From positions 1-46,862 of the forward strand of contig CAJWCP010000011.1 in NCBI GenBank assembly GCA_913031595.1: DNA of 46,862 nt, written 5' to 3'. A model generated the notes under the pieces. That model had not been told where the DNA came from and did not search any database. It saw nothing but the letters and a program-made list of their open reading frames with translations. Shown one piece after another: positions 1 through 9,079 of this stretch (positions are counted from its first letter, which is position 1; each line of letters opens with the position of its first letter). Origin of the DNA: an uncultured Flavobacteriales bacterium (GTDB lineage Bacteria; Bacteroidota; Bacteroidia; Flavobacteriales; BACL11). The position numbers were made by a program, and so were the translations under genes.

Positions 1-1
1 A

Positions 2-190
2 GCAGAAGAAGCTCCAGCAGAAGAAGCTCCAGCAGAAGAAGCTCCAGCAGAAGAAACTCCAGCAGAAGAAACTCCAGTAGAAGAAGCTCCAGCTGAAGAA
101 ACTCAAGTTGAAGAAGCTCCAGTAGAAGAAACTCCAGCAGAAGAAGCTCCAGCAGAAGAAGCTCCAGTAGAAGAAACTCCAGCTGAAGAA
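2..190 (+). repeat. In-frame 15-bp tandem repeat (GCAGAAGAAGCTCCA and variants), about 12 units
   Basis: Direct reading: gcagaagaagctcca x3, then variants gcagaagaaactcca, gtagaagaagctcca, gctgaagaaactcaa, gttgaagaagctcca. Confidence 0.95.
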
Positions 191-220
191 ACTGAAGAAA
201 CTGAAGAAAAAGACTCATAA
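2..220 (+). CDS. rpsP: C-terminal tail of a gene truncated at the window edge, probably 30S ribosomal protein S16 with an acidic Ala/Glu/Pro extension
   Basis: Open frame from base 2 to TAA 218-220 reads AEEAPAEEAPAEEAP...PAEETEETEEKDS*. It lies 6 bp upstream of rimM (usual rpsP-rimM order). No S16 core is visible, so identity rests on position. Confidence 0.6.
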   Translation, partial: AEEAPAEEAPAEEAPAEETPAEETPVEEAPAEETQVEEAPVEETPAEEAPAEEAPVEETPAEETEETEEKDS

Positions 221-226
221 TCTCCT

Positions 227-751
227 ATGAACCTGAACCTTAAGAAAGGTTGCATCTTTTCTGGTACAATTTTTAAACTACATGGTTATAAAGGAGAAGT
301 AAACATCTACACTGAAGATGTTAGTATAAACTTGAAGGAAATAAAATACTTTCTAATCAATATAAATGAAGTTCTAGTTCCCTTTTTTACAGATAGTGTT
401 CGTCAAAAAAAGGAAAATATTTTATTAGTAAAATTTACAGACATTAACTCTGAATCTAAAGCAAAAGAAATCCTTAGAAAAAAAACATATCTTCCAAAAG
501 ACATAATTACTCAAAATAAAATAAAAAAAGAAGAAAAAGAATTACTAGGGTATAAAGTAAAAGATATAAATCATGGCTCATTAGGTGAAATCACAGAAAT
601 TAATACTCAAACAAGTCAACCTCTTATATATGTTGAAGGAAAATCAATAAAATTTTGTTTTCCTATGCACAAAGAATTCATAAAAGAAATCAACCAAGAA
701 AAAAATACAATAACAACAAACATCCCAAAAGAATTAATTAATCTAAACTAA
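227..751 (+). CDS. rimM: Ribosome maturation factor RimM
   Basis: 174 aa with N-terminal 'GTIFKLHGYKGEVNIY' and PRC-barrel-like 'LLGYKVKDINHGSLGEITEI'; follows the S16-like tail. Confidence 0.88.
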   Translation: MNLNLKKGCIFSGTIFKLHGYKGEVNIYTEDVSINLKEIKYFLININEVLVPFFTDSVRQKKENILLVKFTDINSESKAKEILRKKTYLPKDIITQNKIKKEEKELLGYKVKDINHGSLGEITEINTQTSQPLIYVEGKSIKFCFPMHKEFIKEINQEKNTITTNIPKELINLN

Positions 752-2071
752 TTCTTCAATAAAATTAATTTTGTTCTCTTCTAATTCTTCTAAAATAGGT
801 AAATAAATATCCTTTTCAGTAGGAATTCTTACGCCAGTTAAACAAATTATCTTATTTAAAATTAATTTAGTGGCAATTGCAACTGGTAGACCAACTGTTT
901 TAGCCATAGCAGTACGCTGACTATCCTCTCCATAAACAACTAAAGAAGAGTTCAATCGAGTTAATTCACCTTTTGCATGAAATATAAATTGATGTTGCAT
1001 TACAATCATATCTTTATCTTGAGGAGACAAACTCCACTTTGATTCAAGTAGTTTTTGTAAGATTTCTGCAGGACTAACATTATCTAACTCTATTCTTTCA
1101 TTAGAAAAAAGTCCTAACCACTTAATCCTGGAAAATTCATCTGAATCATAAGAAACTGCTAAATATTTACAAAACTTTTCTTCTACAGTCAGTTTACTAT
1201 CAAAAGGAAAAAATAAATTAGTAAATTCTCGATATGTCATATCTATACTATCTTGAATCTTATATGAATCATCCGTAACACCTAATTGAATAAGTAAATC
1301 CCATGAGCTACAATATCCCTTTCTACGTAATGTTCCTCTAAATAATGTTTGAATATCTTGTAATCCATATGATTTTTTATAAGCTAACGAATCTCTATTA
1401 GCATAACCTTCAAATTCACCTGCATCTAAAATATTTACTGCATCTACATGTCTAAACAATCTTGAATAAGGAATATATTTGTAATCTCTATTTTCAATGT
1501 ACTTTGCGACTCCTTGTCCTGCTAAAACTACGTTTCTAGGATTCCAAGTAAATTTATAATTCCAAGGATTATTATCAAATTCAGGATGTATTAATCCTCC
1601 GCAATACGATTTAAAAGAGATAAGTTCATTAGATGCATCTTTTATTTGATCTATAACCTTCATAGCAGACATATGATCAATACCAGGGTCTAGACCGATC
1701 TCATTAAGTAAAATAATACCAGCTTTCTTAGCCTTTTGATCTAACTTTTTTATATCATCTGAAACATAAGATGCTGTTACTAAATTCTTTCTAAATGCTA
1801 TACAATCCTCAGCTACTAAAATATGCATATTTGGAGGAAGCATTGAAATTACTATATCTGATTTTCTAATTTCATTTTCTCTTTGTATTTTATTATTTAC
1901 ATCAAATGAAATCGCATCTCCATGTTTTGAAGAACCTAATACCTTCTGCGCTAAATCTTCTGAGAAATCTGCAATTCTTACAAACCAATTATTTTGCTCT
2001 GCATGCTCTAATAAATATTTAATTAAAACAAAAGAAGACCTACCTGCACCTAAAATCAGAATTTTTCTCAT
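743..2071 (-). CDS. Saccharopine dehydrogenase family protein
   Basis: 442 aa; N-terminal Rossmann 'KILILGAGRSSFVLIKYL', 'SDIVISMLPPNMH', 'NEIGLDPGIDHMSAMKVID'. Confidence 0.88.
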   Translation of the reverse strand: MRKILILGAGRSSFVLIKYLLEHAEQNNWFVRIADFSEDLAQKVLGSSKHGDAISFDVNNKIQRENEIRKSDIVISMLPPNMHILVAEDCIAFRKNLVTASYVSDDIKKLDQKAKKAGIILLNEIGLDPGIDHMSAMKVIDQIKDASNELISFKSYCGGLIHPEFDNNPWNYKFTWNPRNVVLAGQGVAKYIENRDYKYIPYSRLFRHVDAVNILDAGEFEGYANRDSLAYKKSYGLQDIQTLFRGTLRRKGYCSSWDLLIQLGVTDDSYKIQDSIDMTYREFTNLFFPFDSKLTVEEKFCKYLAVSYDSDEFSRIKWLGLFSNERIELDNVSPAEILQKLLESKWSLSPQDKDMIVMQHQFIFHAKGELTRLNSSLVVYGEDSQRTAMAKTVGLPVAIATKLILNKIICLTGVRIPTEKDIYLPILEELEENKINFIEELV

Positions 2072-2163
2072 TTATTTTAATTAAAAGGCTAAAATATTAT
2101 TTATTTAGCAATCTAAACAAAAAAAGTAAGTCAAAAGACTATGAAATCTCAGATATTTATATT

Positions 2164-2171
2164 TAACTTTG
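2164..2171 (+). promoter_or_regulatory. Bacteroidetes -7 box TAACTTTG upstream of pckA
   Basis: Exact match to TAnnTTTG, 20 nt before the pckA ATG. Confidence 0.6.
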
Positions 2172-2191
2172 TCTGCTCTTAAAAAATAATT

Positions 2192-3796
2192 ATGAGCACA
2201 TTAAAAGAAGAAAATAACAATACACTATCTGAATTAGGAATAAGAACGGGAAAAGTACACTGGAATTTATCTTCAGAGATGCTCAGTAAAATAGCAATTG
2301 AAAAAGAAAATGCTATCAAAACATCATCAGGAGCAATCAATGTAAGTACTGGAGAATTTACAGGACGTTCTCCAATGGATCGTTTTATTGTAAAAGATTC
2401 TATAACAGAAAATACAGTATGGTGGGGAGATATTAATATTGCATTTGATGAAGATAAGTTTGAAGGCCTATATAAAAAGATAACAAAATATCTTTCCCAC
2501 AAAGAAATATATGCAAGAGATTGTTATGCTTGTGCAGATAAAAGACATAAAATAAATATTCGTGTAATAAATGAATATGCTTGGAGTAATATGTTTGCAT
2601 ATAATATGTTCTTAAGACCAAATGATCAAGAAATATCAGATTTTAAACCGGAATGGACCATTTTAAATGCTCCCGGTTTTATAGCTAATCCTGAACTTGA
2701 TGGAACAAGACAACATAATTTTGCAATCTTAAACTTTTCTAAAAAAACTATTATTATAGGAGGCACTGCATACACAGGAGAAATTAAGAAAGGAATATTC
2801 TCTGCACTAAACTTTATTCTACCACATGAAAAAAATGTGCTTTCTATGCACTGTAGCGCCAATATAGGTAAAAAAGGAGATACAGCAATCTTCTTTGGCC
2901 TTTCTGGAACTGGAAAAACAACATTATCTGCTGATCCTCACAGAAATCTTATTGGAGATGATGAACATGGATGGGATGGAGATACAATATTTAATTTTGA
3001 AGGAGGATGCTATGCTAAATGTATAGATCTTTCTGCCGAGAAGGAACCAGATATATTTGCAGCTGTTAAAGAAGGCGCCCTTTTAGAAAACATTACATTT
3101 TTCAAAGACACTAATAAACCAAATTATGAAGATGGAAGCATTACCCAAAACACTAGAGTAAGCTACCCAATCTATCACATTAAAAATATTGCAAAACCAT
3201 CATTAGGGAAGAATCCTAAAAATATTTTCTTTCTCACTGCTGATGCTTTTGGAGTATTACCTCCTGTTTCTAAATTAACAGCAGGTCAAGCTATGTATCA
3301 TTTTATATCAGGATATACTGCAAAAGTAGCTGGTACTGAAGCTGGTGTTACAGAACCTCAAACTACATTCTCTGCTTGCTTTGGAGCTCCTTTTATGCCT
3401 CTCCATCCTACGAAATATGCTGAAATGCTAGGTGAAAAAATGAAAGAAGAAAATGTAAATGTATGGCTAATTAATACAGGATGGTCAGGCGGTGAATATG
3501 GGGTTGGAGAAAGAATCTCTTTAAAATATACACGAGCAATGATTACAGCAATTTTGAATGAAAAAATGAATGGAGAATACCAAAAAGATGCAATATTTGG
3601 ATTACAAATGCCTCTATCATGCCCAAATGTCCCTTCAGAGATATTAAATCCAAGGAACACATGGATGGATAAAAGAGCATACGATAAAAAAGCTAATGAA
3701 TTAGCTAATTCATTTAATAACAATTTTAGACAATTTGCTAACTATGCAAGTGAAGAAATTTTACAAGCAGCTCCAAAATCAATAATAAAAATATAA
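2192..3796 (+). CDS. pckA: Phosphoenolpyruvate carboxykinase (ATP)
   Basis: 534 aa; P-loop 'FFGLSGTGKTTLSAD', 'GDDEHGWD', 'FNFEGGCYAK', 'NTRVSYPI'. Confidence 0.97.
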   Translation: MSTLKEENNNTLSELGIRTGKVHWNLSSEMLSKIAIEKENAIKTSSGAINVSTGEFTGRSPMDRFIVKDSITENTVWWGDINIAFDEDKFEGLYKKITKYLSHKEIYARDCYACADKRHKINIRVINEYAWSNMFAYNMFLRPNDQEISDFKPEWTILNAPGFIANPELDGTRQHNFAILNFSKKTIIIGGTAYTGEIKKGIFSALNFILPHEKNVLSMHCSANIGKKGDTAIFFGLSGTGKTTLSADPHRNLIGDDEHGWDGDTIFNFEGGCYAKCIDLSAEKEPDIFAAVKEGALLENITFFKDTNKPNYEDGSITQNTRVSYPIYHIKNIAKPSLGKNPKNIFFLTADAFGVLPPVSKLTAGQAMYHFISGYTAKVAGTEAGVTEPQTTFSACFGAPFMPLHPTKYAEMLGEKMKEENVNVWLINTGWSGGEYGVGERISLKYTRAMITAILNEKMNGEYQKDAIFGLQMPLSCPNVPSEILNPRNTWMDKRAYDKKANELANSFNNNFRQFANYASEEILQAAPKSIIKI

Positions 3797-3837
3797 TCTT
3801 TCAATTTTTATAAAACCTTCAAGATTCTTTTATTATC

Positions 3838-4536
3838 ATGCAACTCTTCTACTTAGAAAAACCACTAAAAGATATAATCCTTACTGCTGAAGAAAGTAAA
3901 CATGCAATTAAGGTGTTACGTAAAAAAGAAGGAGATGTATTAGACTTTACAGATGGAAAAGGATGGAGATATAAAGCTAAAATCACAACCGCAAACATCA
4001 AAAAATGTAAATTACAAATTATAAGTAGCGAACAGAAAAAAAAACAACATAACTATCATTTACACATTGCTATTTCCCCTACTAAAAATATTGATAGATT
4101 TGAATGGTTTTTAGAGAAAGCTACTGAAATTGGCATAGATGAAATCACTCCAATTATTTGCAACTATTCTGAACGTAAAGTAATTAAAAGCGAGAGATGT
4201 AATAAAATTTTACTTTCTGCTATGAAACAGTCACTTAAATCTCACTTACCAAAACTAAATGAAATAATTACTTTTAAAGATTTATTAAAAAAAGATCTTA
4301 AAAGCAGTAATTATATTGCACATTGCAAGAGAGAGAGAAAAATAGAATTAAGAAAAGAAAAGAAGAAGAAAAAAACCCTTATACTTATTGGTCCTGAAGG
4401 AGACTTCTCTGATCAAGAGGTTAAAATGGCTTTAAATAACAATTTTAAATCAGTAAGTTTGGGAGCAAGTAGATTACGAACCGAAACAGCTGGAATTGTC
4501 GCTGTTAACACGATAAGTATTACTAACTTAGAATAA
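3838..4536 (+). CDS. rsmE: 16S rRNA (uracil-1498-N3)-methyltransferase
   Basis: 232 aa; 'HAIKVLRKKEGD', 'LIGPEGDFSDQEV', 'SLGASRLRTETAGIVAV'. Confidence 0.93.
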   Translation: MQLFYLEKPLKDIILTAEESKHAIKVLRKKEGDVLDFTDGKGWRYKAKITTANIKKCKLQIISSEQKKKQHNYHLHIAISPTKNIDRFEWFLEKATEIGIDEITPIICNYSERKVIKSERCNKILLSAMKQSLKSHLPKLNEIITFKDLLKKDLKSSNYIAHCKRERKIELRKEKKKKKTLILIGPEGDFSDQEVKMALNNNFKSVSLGASRLRTETAGIVAVNTISITNLE

Positions 4537-5192
4537 TGAAAAAATTACTTTCTATATCATTAATCTTATTGACTTTACTAACGATAAGTTTTGGACAAAA
4601 CACATATAAAATTGCAATCTTAAAATATAATGGAGGTGGTGATTGGTACGCAAATCCAACAGCATTACCTAATCTTATTGATTTCTGCAACCAAAATATT
4701 AAAACTAATATCAAAAAAGAACCAGCAATAGTTGAAGTTGGAAGCAAGGAGATATTTAATTATCCTTTCATACATATGACAGGCCATGGAAATGTAATCT
4801 TCAATAGTACAGAGATTGAAAATCTAAGAAAATATTTGCTATCTGGAGGATTCCTTCATATTGATGACAATTATGGTATGGACCCATTCGTTCGAGCTGA
4901 AATCAAAAAAGTATTTCCTGAAAAAAAACTAATCGAACTACCAACAGAACACCCTGTTTTTCATGCTAAGTATAAGTTTAAAAATGGACTCCCTAAAATA
5001 CATGAACATGATGCTAAAGAATCACAAGCATTTGGAATTATTCATAACGGAAGATTAGTTTGTCTTTATACATATGAGTCTGATTTAGGTGATGGCTGGG
5101 AAGACAAGGAAGTTCATAACAATAGTGAAGAGACTAGAGAGAAAGCATTAAAAATGGGCGCTAATATTTTAGAGTATGTATTTAAAAATTAA
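4536..5192 (+). CDS. DUF4159 domain-containing exported protein
   Basis: 218 aa; signal peptide 'MKKLLSISLILLTLLTISFGQ'; 'LKYNGGGDWYANPTALPNLI', 'LLSGGFLHIDDNYG'. Start overlaps the rsmE stop (TAATG). Confidence 0.85.
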   Translation: MKKLLSISLILLTLLTISFGQNTYKIAILKYNGGGDWYANPTALPNLIDFCNQNIKTNIKKEPAIVEVGSKEIFNYPFIHMTGHGNVIFNSTEIENLRKYLLSGGFLHIDDNYGMDPFVRAEIKKVFPEKKLIELPTEHPVFHAKYKFKNGLPKIHEHDAKESQAFGIIHNGRLVCLYTYESDLGDGWEDKEVHNNSEETREKALKMGANILEYVFKN

Positions 5193-6703
5193 ACTAACTC
5201 TTGATCTATATCGATATGTTGAAAAAAAGATATAGTTTTTTGAATATCTTTATGCATCACCCTATCTTCTTCTAAAAAGCTAACTTCTTTCCTATAAATA
5301 TTAAGTATCTTTTCAATAAAATTTGAAGAACTAGTATTTCGAAAAGCCAAAGCCTGTGTTGCACTAAGCATCTCAATAGCTAAAATTCTTTCAAGATTAT
5401 TTACAACTTGATATAATTTAGTTGCAGCATTTGCCCCCATACTAACATGATCCTCTTGCCCATTTGAGGAAACTATAGAATCAACGGAAGATGGAGTACA
5501 CAATTGTTTATTCTGACTAACAATACTTGCTGCTGTATATTGAGGTATCATCATGCCAGAATTTAAACCAGCTTTAGAAACCAAAAATAATGGAAGATCT
5601 CTTTTTCCAGAAATTAGCTGGTATGTTCTCCTCTCAGAAATAGATCCAAGCTCAGATAAAGAAATAGCTAGATAATCCATAGCCATAGATAACGGCTGTC
5701 CATGAAAATTACCACCAGAAATTATTTCATCTTCATCAACAAATACAATAGGATTGTCTGTAACTGAATTAATTTCAGTATTAAAAATAGACTTAACATG
5801 ATCTAACACGTCTTTTGTAGCTCCATGTACTTGCGGGATACATCTAAAAGAATATGGATCCTGAACATGATTCTTAACTAACTTTTGAATACTACTATTT
5901 TCTAAAAGTTTATTAATATTATTTGCTGTCTTAATTTGTCCTTTATGAGGACGAGAGTTATGAATTAATATATTAAATGGATCTAGCCTACAATTAAATG
6001 CTTCTAAAGAAATACTTGCTACTAAATCAGAAATAAAAGAAAATCTTTGTGATTGAATCAAACTCCAGGCACCATAAGCACTCATAAATTGTGTGCCATT
6101 TAAAAGAGCCAATCCTTCTTTTGACTGTAATTCTATTACATCCCAATTAAACTTCTTTAATATATCAGTAGATTTTCTTTTTCTATAACATCCATTATCA
6201 GATATATTCACTTCACCTTCACCTATTAATGGTAAACACATATGAGCTAAAGGAGCTAAATCTCCAGAAGCACCTAAACTACCTTGTTGATATATAACAG
6301 GAAGAACCTTATTATTAAACATACCTATAAGTCTCTCAACTGTTTTTAATTGAACGCCTGATTTCCCATAAGCAAGTGACTGTATCTTTAGGAGAAGCAT
6401 AATTTTAACAATATTAACAGGAACCTCATCACCAGTACCACAAGCATGTGATAGAACTAAGTTTCTTTGCAATTGCACCAATTCACTTGCTGATATCTTA
6501 TAATTGCAAAGTGCTCCAAAACCAGTATTAACTCCATAGATTGGGTCTTCTGATCCTGATATTTTATTTTCTAAATATTTACGACATCTTTTTATTTTAT
6601 TCTTAGCTTTTGAAGATAAAGACAATGGAATATCTAAATTAATAATGTTAGAAATATCTGCAATAGATAACTCTTTATTTCCTATTTGATATGATTTATG
6701 CAT
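5189..6703 (-). CDS. hutH: Aromatic amino acid ammonia-lyase, most likely histidine ammonia-lyase
   Basis: 504 aa; MIO-forming 'GSLGASGDLAPLAHM', 'YGVNTGFG', 'GGNFHGQPLSMAMD', 'NGQEDHVSMG'. The Ser-His in 'NLVLSHACGTG' fits HAL rather than PAL/TAL. Confidence 0.88.
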   Translation of the reverse strand: MHKSYQIGNKELSIADISNIINLDIPLSLSSKAKNKIKRCRKYLENKISGSEDPIYGVNTGFGALCNYKISASELVQLQRNLVLSHACGTGDEVPVNIVKIMLLLKIQSLAYGKSGVQLKTVERLIGMFNNKVLPVIYQQGSLGASGDLAPLAHMCLPLIGEGEVNISDNGCYRKRKSTDILKKFNWDVIELQSKEGLALLNGTQFMSAYGAWSLIQSQRFSFISDLVASISLEAFNCRLDPFNILIHNSRPHKGQIKTANNINKLLENSSIQKLVKNHVQDPYSFRCIPQVHGATKDVLDHVKSIFNTEINSVTDNPIVFVDEDEIISGGNFHGQPLSMAMDYLAISLSELGSISERRTYQLISGKRDLPLFLVSKAGLNSGMMIPQYTAASIVSQNKQLCTPSSVDSIVSSNGQEDHVSMGANAATKLYQVVNNLERILAIEMLSATQALAFRNTSSSNFIEKILNIYRKEVSFLEEDRVMHKDIQKTISFFQHIDIDQELV

Positions 6704-8054
6704 TTAGATTAATCTCACTAATTAATTGATCAATAGTTAAATCCTGCTGTTCACCAGTGGCCATATTCTTAACAGAAAGAAGACCTGTGTTAATCTCATT
6801 CTCACCAACTAAAATAACATATTGCACTCCCTTATTATTTGCATAATTCATTTGTTTCTTAAGCTTAACAGATGTAGGATAGAGTTCAGAGCTAATACCA
6901 TTTAATCTTAATTCTTTTAATAACGGCAAACAATATTTAGATTCTTTTTCTCCAAAATTCATAAAAAGAACTTTAGTATTCAAGTTAACATCGTTAGGAA
7001 ATAAAGCAAGCTCATTCATCACTAAATAAATACGATCTATCCCAAATGAAATACCAACACCAGATAAACCATCAATACCAAAATTAGCTGTTAAACTATC
7101 ATACCTCCCTCCGCCTCCAATTGAGCCAATCTCAATATCAGTATTCTTAACTTCTAATATAGAACCAGTATAATAGTCTATCCCTCGAGCCAAAGTAATA
7201 TCAAAAATTAAATTAGCTGATTGTAATCCCAAATCTGTAACAGTATCAACGATAAATTGTAATTCTTTTAATCCTTCTTTACCAACTTCAGAGCCCTCTA
7301 AAAGAGGTGACAAATCAGATATAATCTTAACACTTAAGAAGCTCTCTAAAATTGAAATTGAATTAGCATCTAAACCTTCTTTTAACATCTCTTCTTTTAC
7401 TCTTTCCAATCCAATTAAACTAATTTTATCAAGTATAATAACAATATTTTCAAAAATATCTGATGCCCCCATAAGCTCAACCATTCCACTTAATATTTTT
7501 CTGTTATTTATCGCAATCTCTACATTAGGGATATTTAAATTAGTGAAGACATCATCATAAAGTTGAATAAGTTCTACTTCACAAAGTAATGAATCGGTAC
7601 CAATAAAATCTGCATCACATTGGAAAAATTCTCGATACCTGCCTTTCTGTGGTTTATCTGCCCTCCATACATTTTGCATCTGATAACGCTTAAAAGGAAA
7701 TGTAATTTCATTTCTATTTTGCACCACAAACCTTGCAAAAGGAACTGTTAAATCATATCGAAGAGCTTTATCAGAAATATCTTTAAGGATTGTCTTTGAA
7801 TCAGTTGTATCATCTATTTGTGTCTTAGCTAAAAAATCACCTGAATTTATAATCCTAAAGATTAACTTATCTCCTTCGTCCCCATATTTACCTGTCAAAG
7901 TACTAGTATTCTCCATAGCAGGTGTTTCAATTGGAACATAAGAATAGCGCTCAAAAGCATTCTTAACTGTTTCGAGAATGTAATTTCTCCTACACATTAC
8001 TATAGGTGTAAAATCACGTGTTCCTTTTGGTATAGACGGTTTCTTATTACTCAT
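6696..8054 (-). CDS. hisS: Histidine--tRNA ligase; the ORF-track start at 8135 is over-extended
   Basis: 'MSNKKPSIPKGTRDFTPIVMCRRNYI', 'TVPFARFV', 'RYREFFQCDADFIG', 'ARGIDYYTGSILEV', 'GGGGRYD'. ATG at 8054 gives the normal N-terminus. Confidence 0.95.
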   Translation of the reverse strand: MSNKKPSIPKGTRDFTPIVMCRRNYILETVKNAFERYSYVPIETPAMENTSTLTGKYGDEGDKLIFRIINSGDFLAKTQIDDTTDSKTILKDISDKALRYDLTVPFARFVVQNRNEITFPFKRYQMQNVWRADKPQKGRYREFFQCDADFIGTDSLLCEVELIQLYDDVFTNLNIPNVEIAINNRKILSGMVELMGASDIFENIVIILDKISLIGLERVKEEMLKEGLDANSISILESFLSVKIISDLSPLLEGSEVGKEGLKELQFIVDTVTDLGLQSANLIFDITLARGIDYYTGSILEVKNTDIEIGSIGGGGRYDSLTANFGIDGLSGVGISFGIDRIYLVMNELALFPNDVNLNTKVLFMNFGEKESKYCLPLLKELRLNGISSELYPTSVKLKKQMNYANNKGVQYVILVGENEINTGLLSVKNMATGEQQDLTIDQLISEINLNA

Positions 8055-8233
8055 AATTATTTGCAAATATCGTATATAATTGATAAAATTCGCTAGATTT
8101 GGTCCGGAACTTATTAGAATAAAAGATAACCCCAAAGAACCTATTTTGGTTAGATGTTGAAAAATTTGATAATAATTGGTTAATCACAAAAGACTCTACT
8201 ATAGCATTTAAAATTCCTAACCCTTTATAATTT

Positions 8234-9079
8234 ATGAAAAAATATCTTTCATTAATAAAATTTAGCCATACTATATTTGCAATGCCATTTGCTCTTATTG
8301 GTTTCTTTTTAGGAATTCAAAACTCCTCATTAGAGTGGCTTACTCTTGTTTATATTATCCTCTGTATGATTTTTGCTAGATCAGCAGCAATGGCATTTAA
8401 TAGGTATGTAGATAAAGATATTGATAAAGCAAATCAACGAACAGCCAAAATACGAGAAATACCTAAAGGCACTATATCTCCAAAAAATGCACTCACGTTT
8501 GTTTTTCTCAACATACTCCTTTTTATTACCACAACATACTTCATTAATAATATTTGTTTTATTCTTTCTCCAGTCTCCCTTTTAATTATACTAGGGTATA
8601 GTTATACTAAACGATTTACAGCTCTTTGTCATCTCATACTAGGGCTAGGACTTTCATTAGCACCACTAGGAGCTTATTTAGCTGTTCAAGGCACTCTGGA
8701 TCTTATACCAATATTATTTTCCATTGTAGTATTATTCTGGGTAAGTGGTTTTGATATTATCTATTCAATGCAAGATAAAGAATTTGACACAACATATAAA
8801 CTACATTCTATACCAGTACTGATAGGTAAGAAAAACTCTCTAGCACTATCAAGTTATTTGCATGTATTAACATTCTTATTATTAATTATAATAGGCTTAT
8901 TAGGTGATTTTAGTCTATATTACTGGATAGGTTGCATAATCTTTACAATTTCTCTTATATATCAACATAGATTAATTACACCAACTGACTTAACAAAGAT
9001 AAATATAGCATTCTTTACCACAAATGGAATAGCATCATTTATCTTTGGACTTTTTGTAATCATAGACCTTATAAAATGA
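8234..9079 (+). CDS. UbiA-family polyprenyltransferase (MqnP/UbiA-like, probably menaquinone biosynthesis)
   Basis: 281 aa, polytopic; 'MAFNRYVDKDIDKANQRTAKIREIP' and 'DIIYSMQDKEFD' aspartate motifs. Confidence 0.85.
   Translation: MKKYLSLIKFSHTIFAMPFALIGFFLGIQNSSLEWLTLVYIILCMIFARSAAMAFNRYVDKDIDKANQRTAKIREIPKGTISPKNALTFVFLNILLFITTTYFINNICFILSPVSLLIILGYSYTKRFTALCHLILGLGLSLAPLGAYLAVQGTLDLIPILFSIVVLFWVSGFDIIYSMQDKEFDTTYKLHSIPVLIGKKNSLALSSYLHVLTFLLLIIIGLLGDFSLYYWIGCIIFTISLIYQHRLITPTDLTKINIAFFTTNGIASFIFGLFVIIDLIK

Noticed and set aside
2-190. CRISPR-like repetition at the window start
   Set aside because: 15-bp contiguous units with no spacers and a continuous reading frame; a protein repeat.
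2179-3723. Antisense ORFs inside pckA (2179-2502, 2433-2621, 2626-2862, 3358-3723)
   Set aside because: They mirror the strongly supported pckA frame, have no recognisable domains, and no promoter or RBS context.
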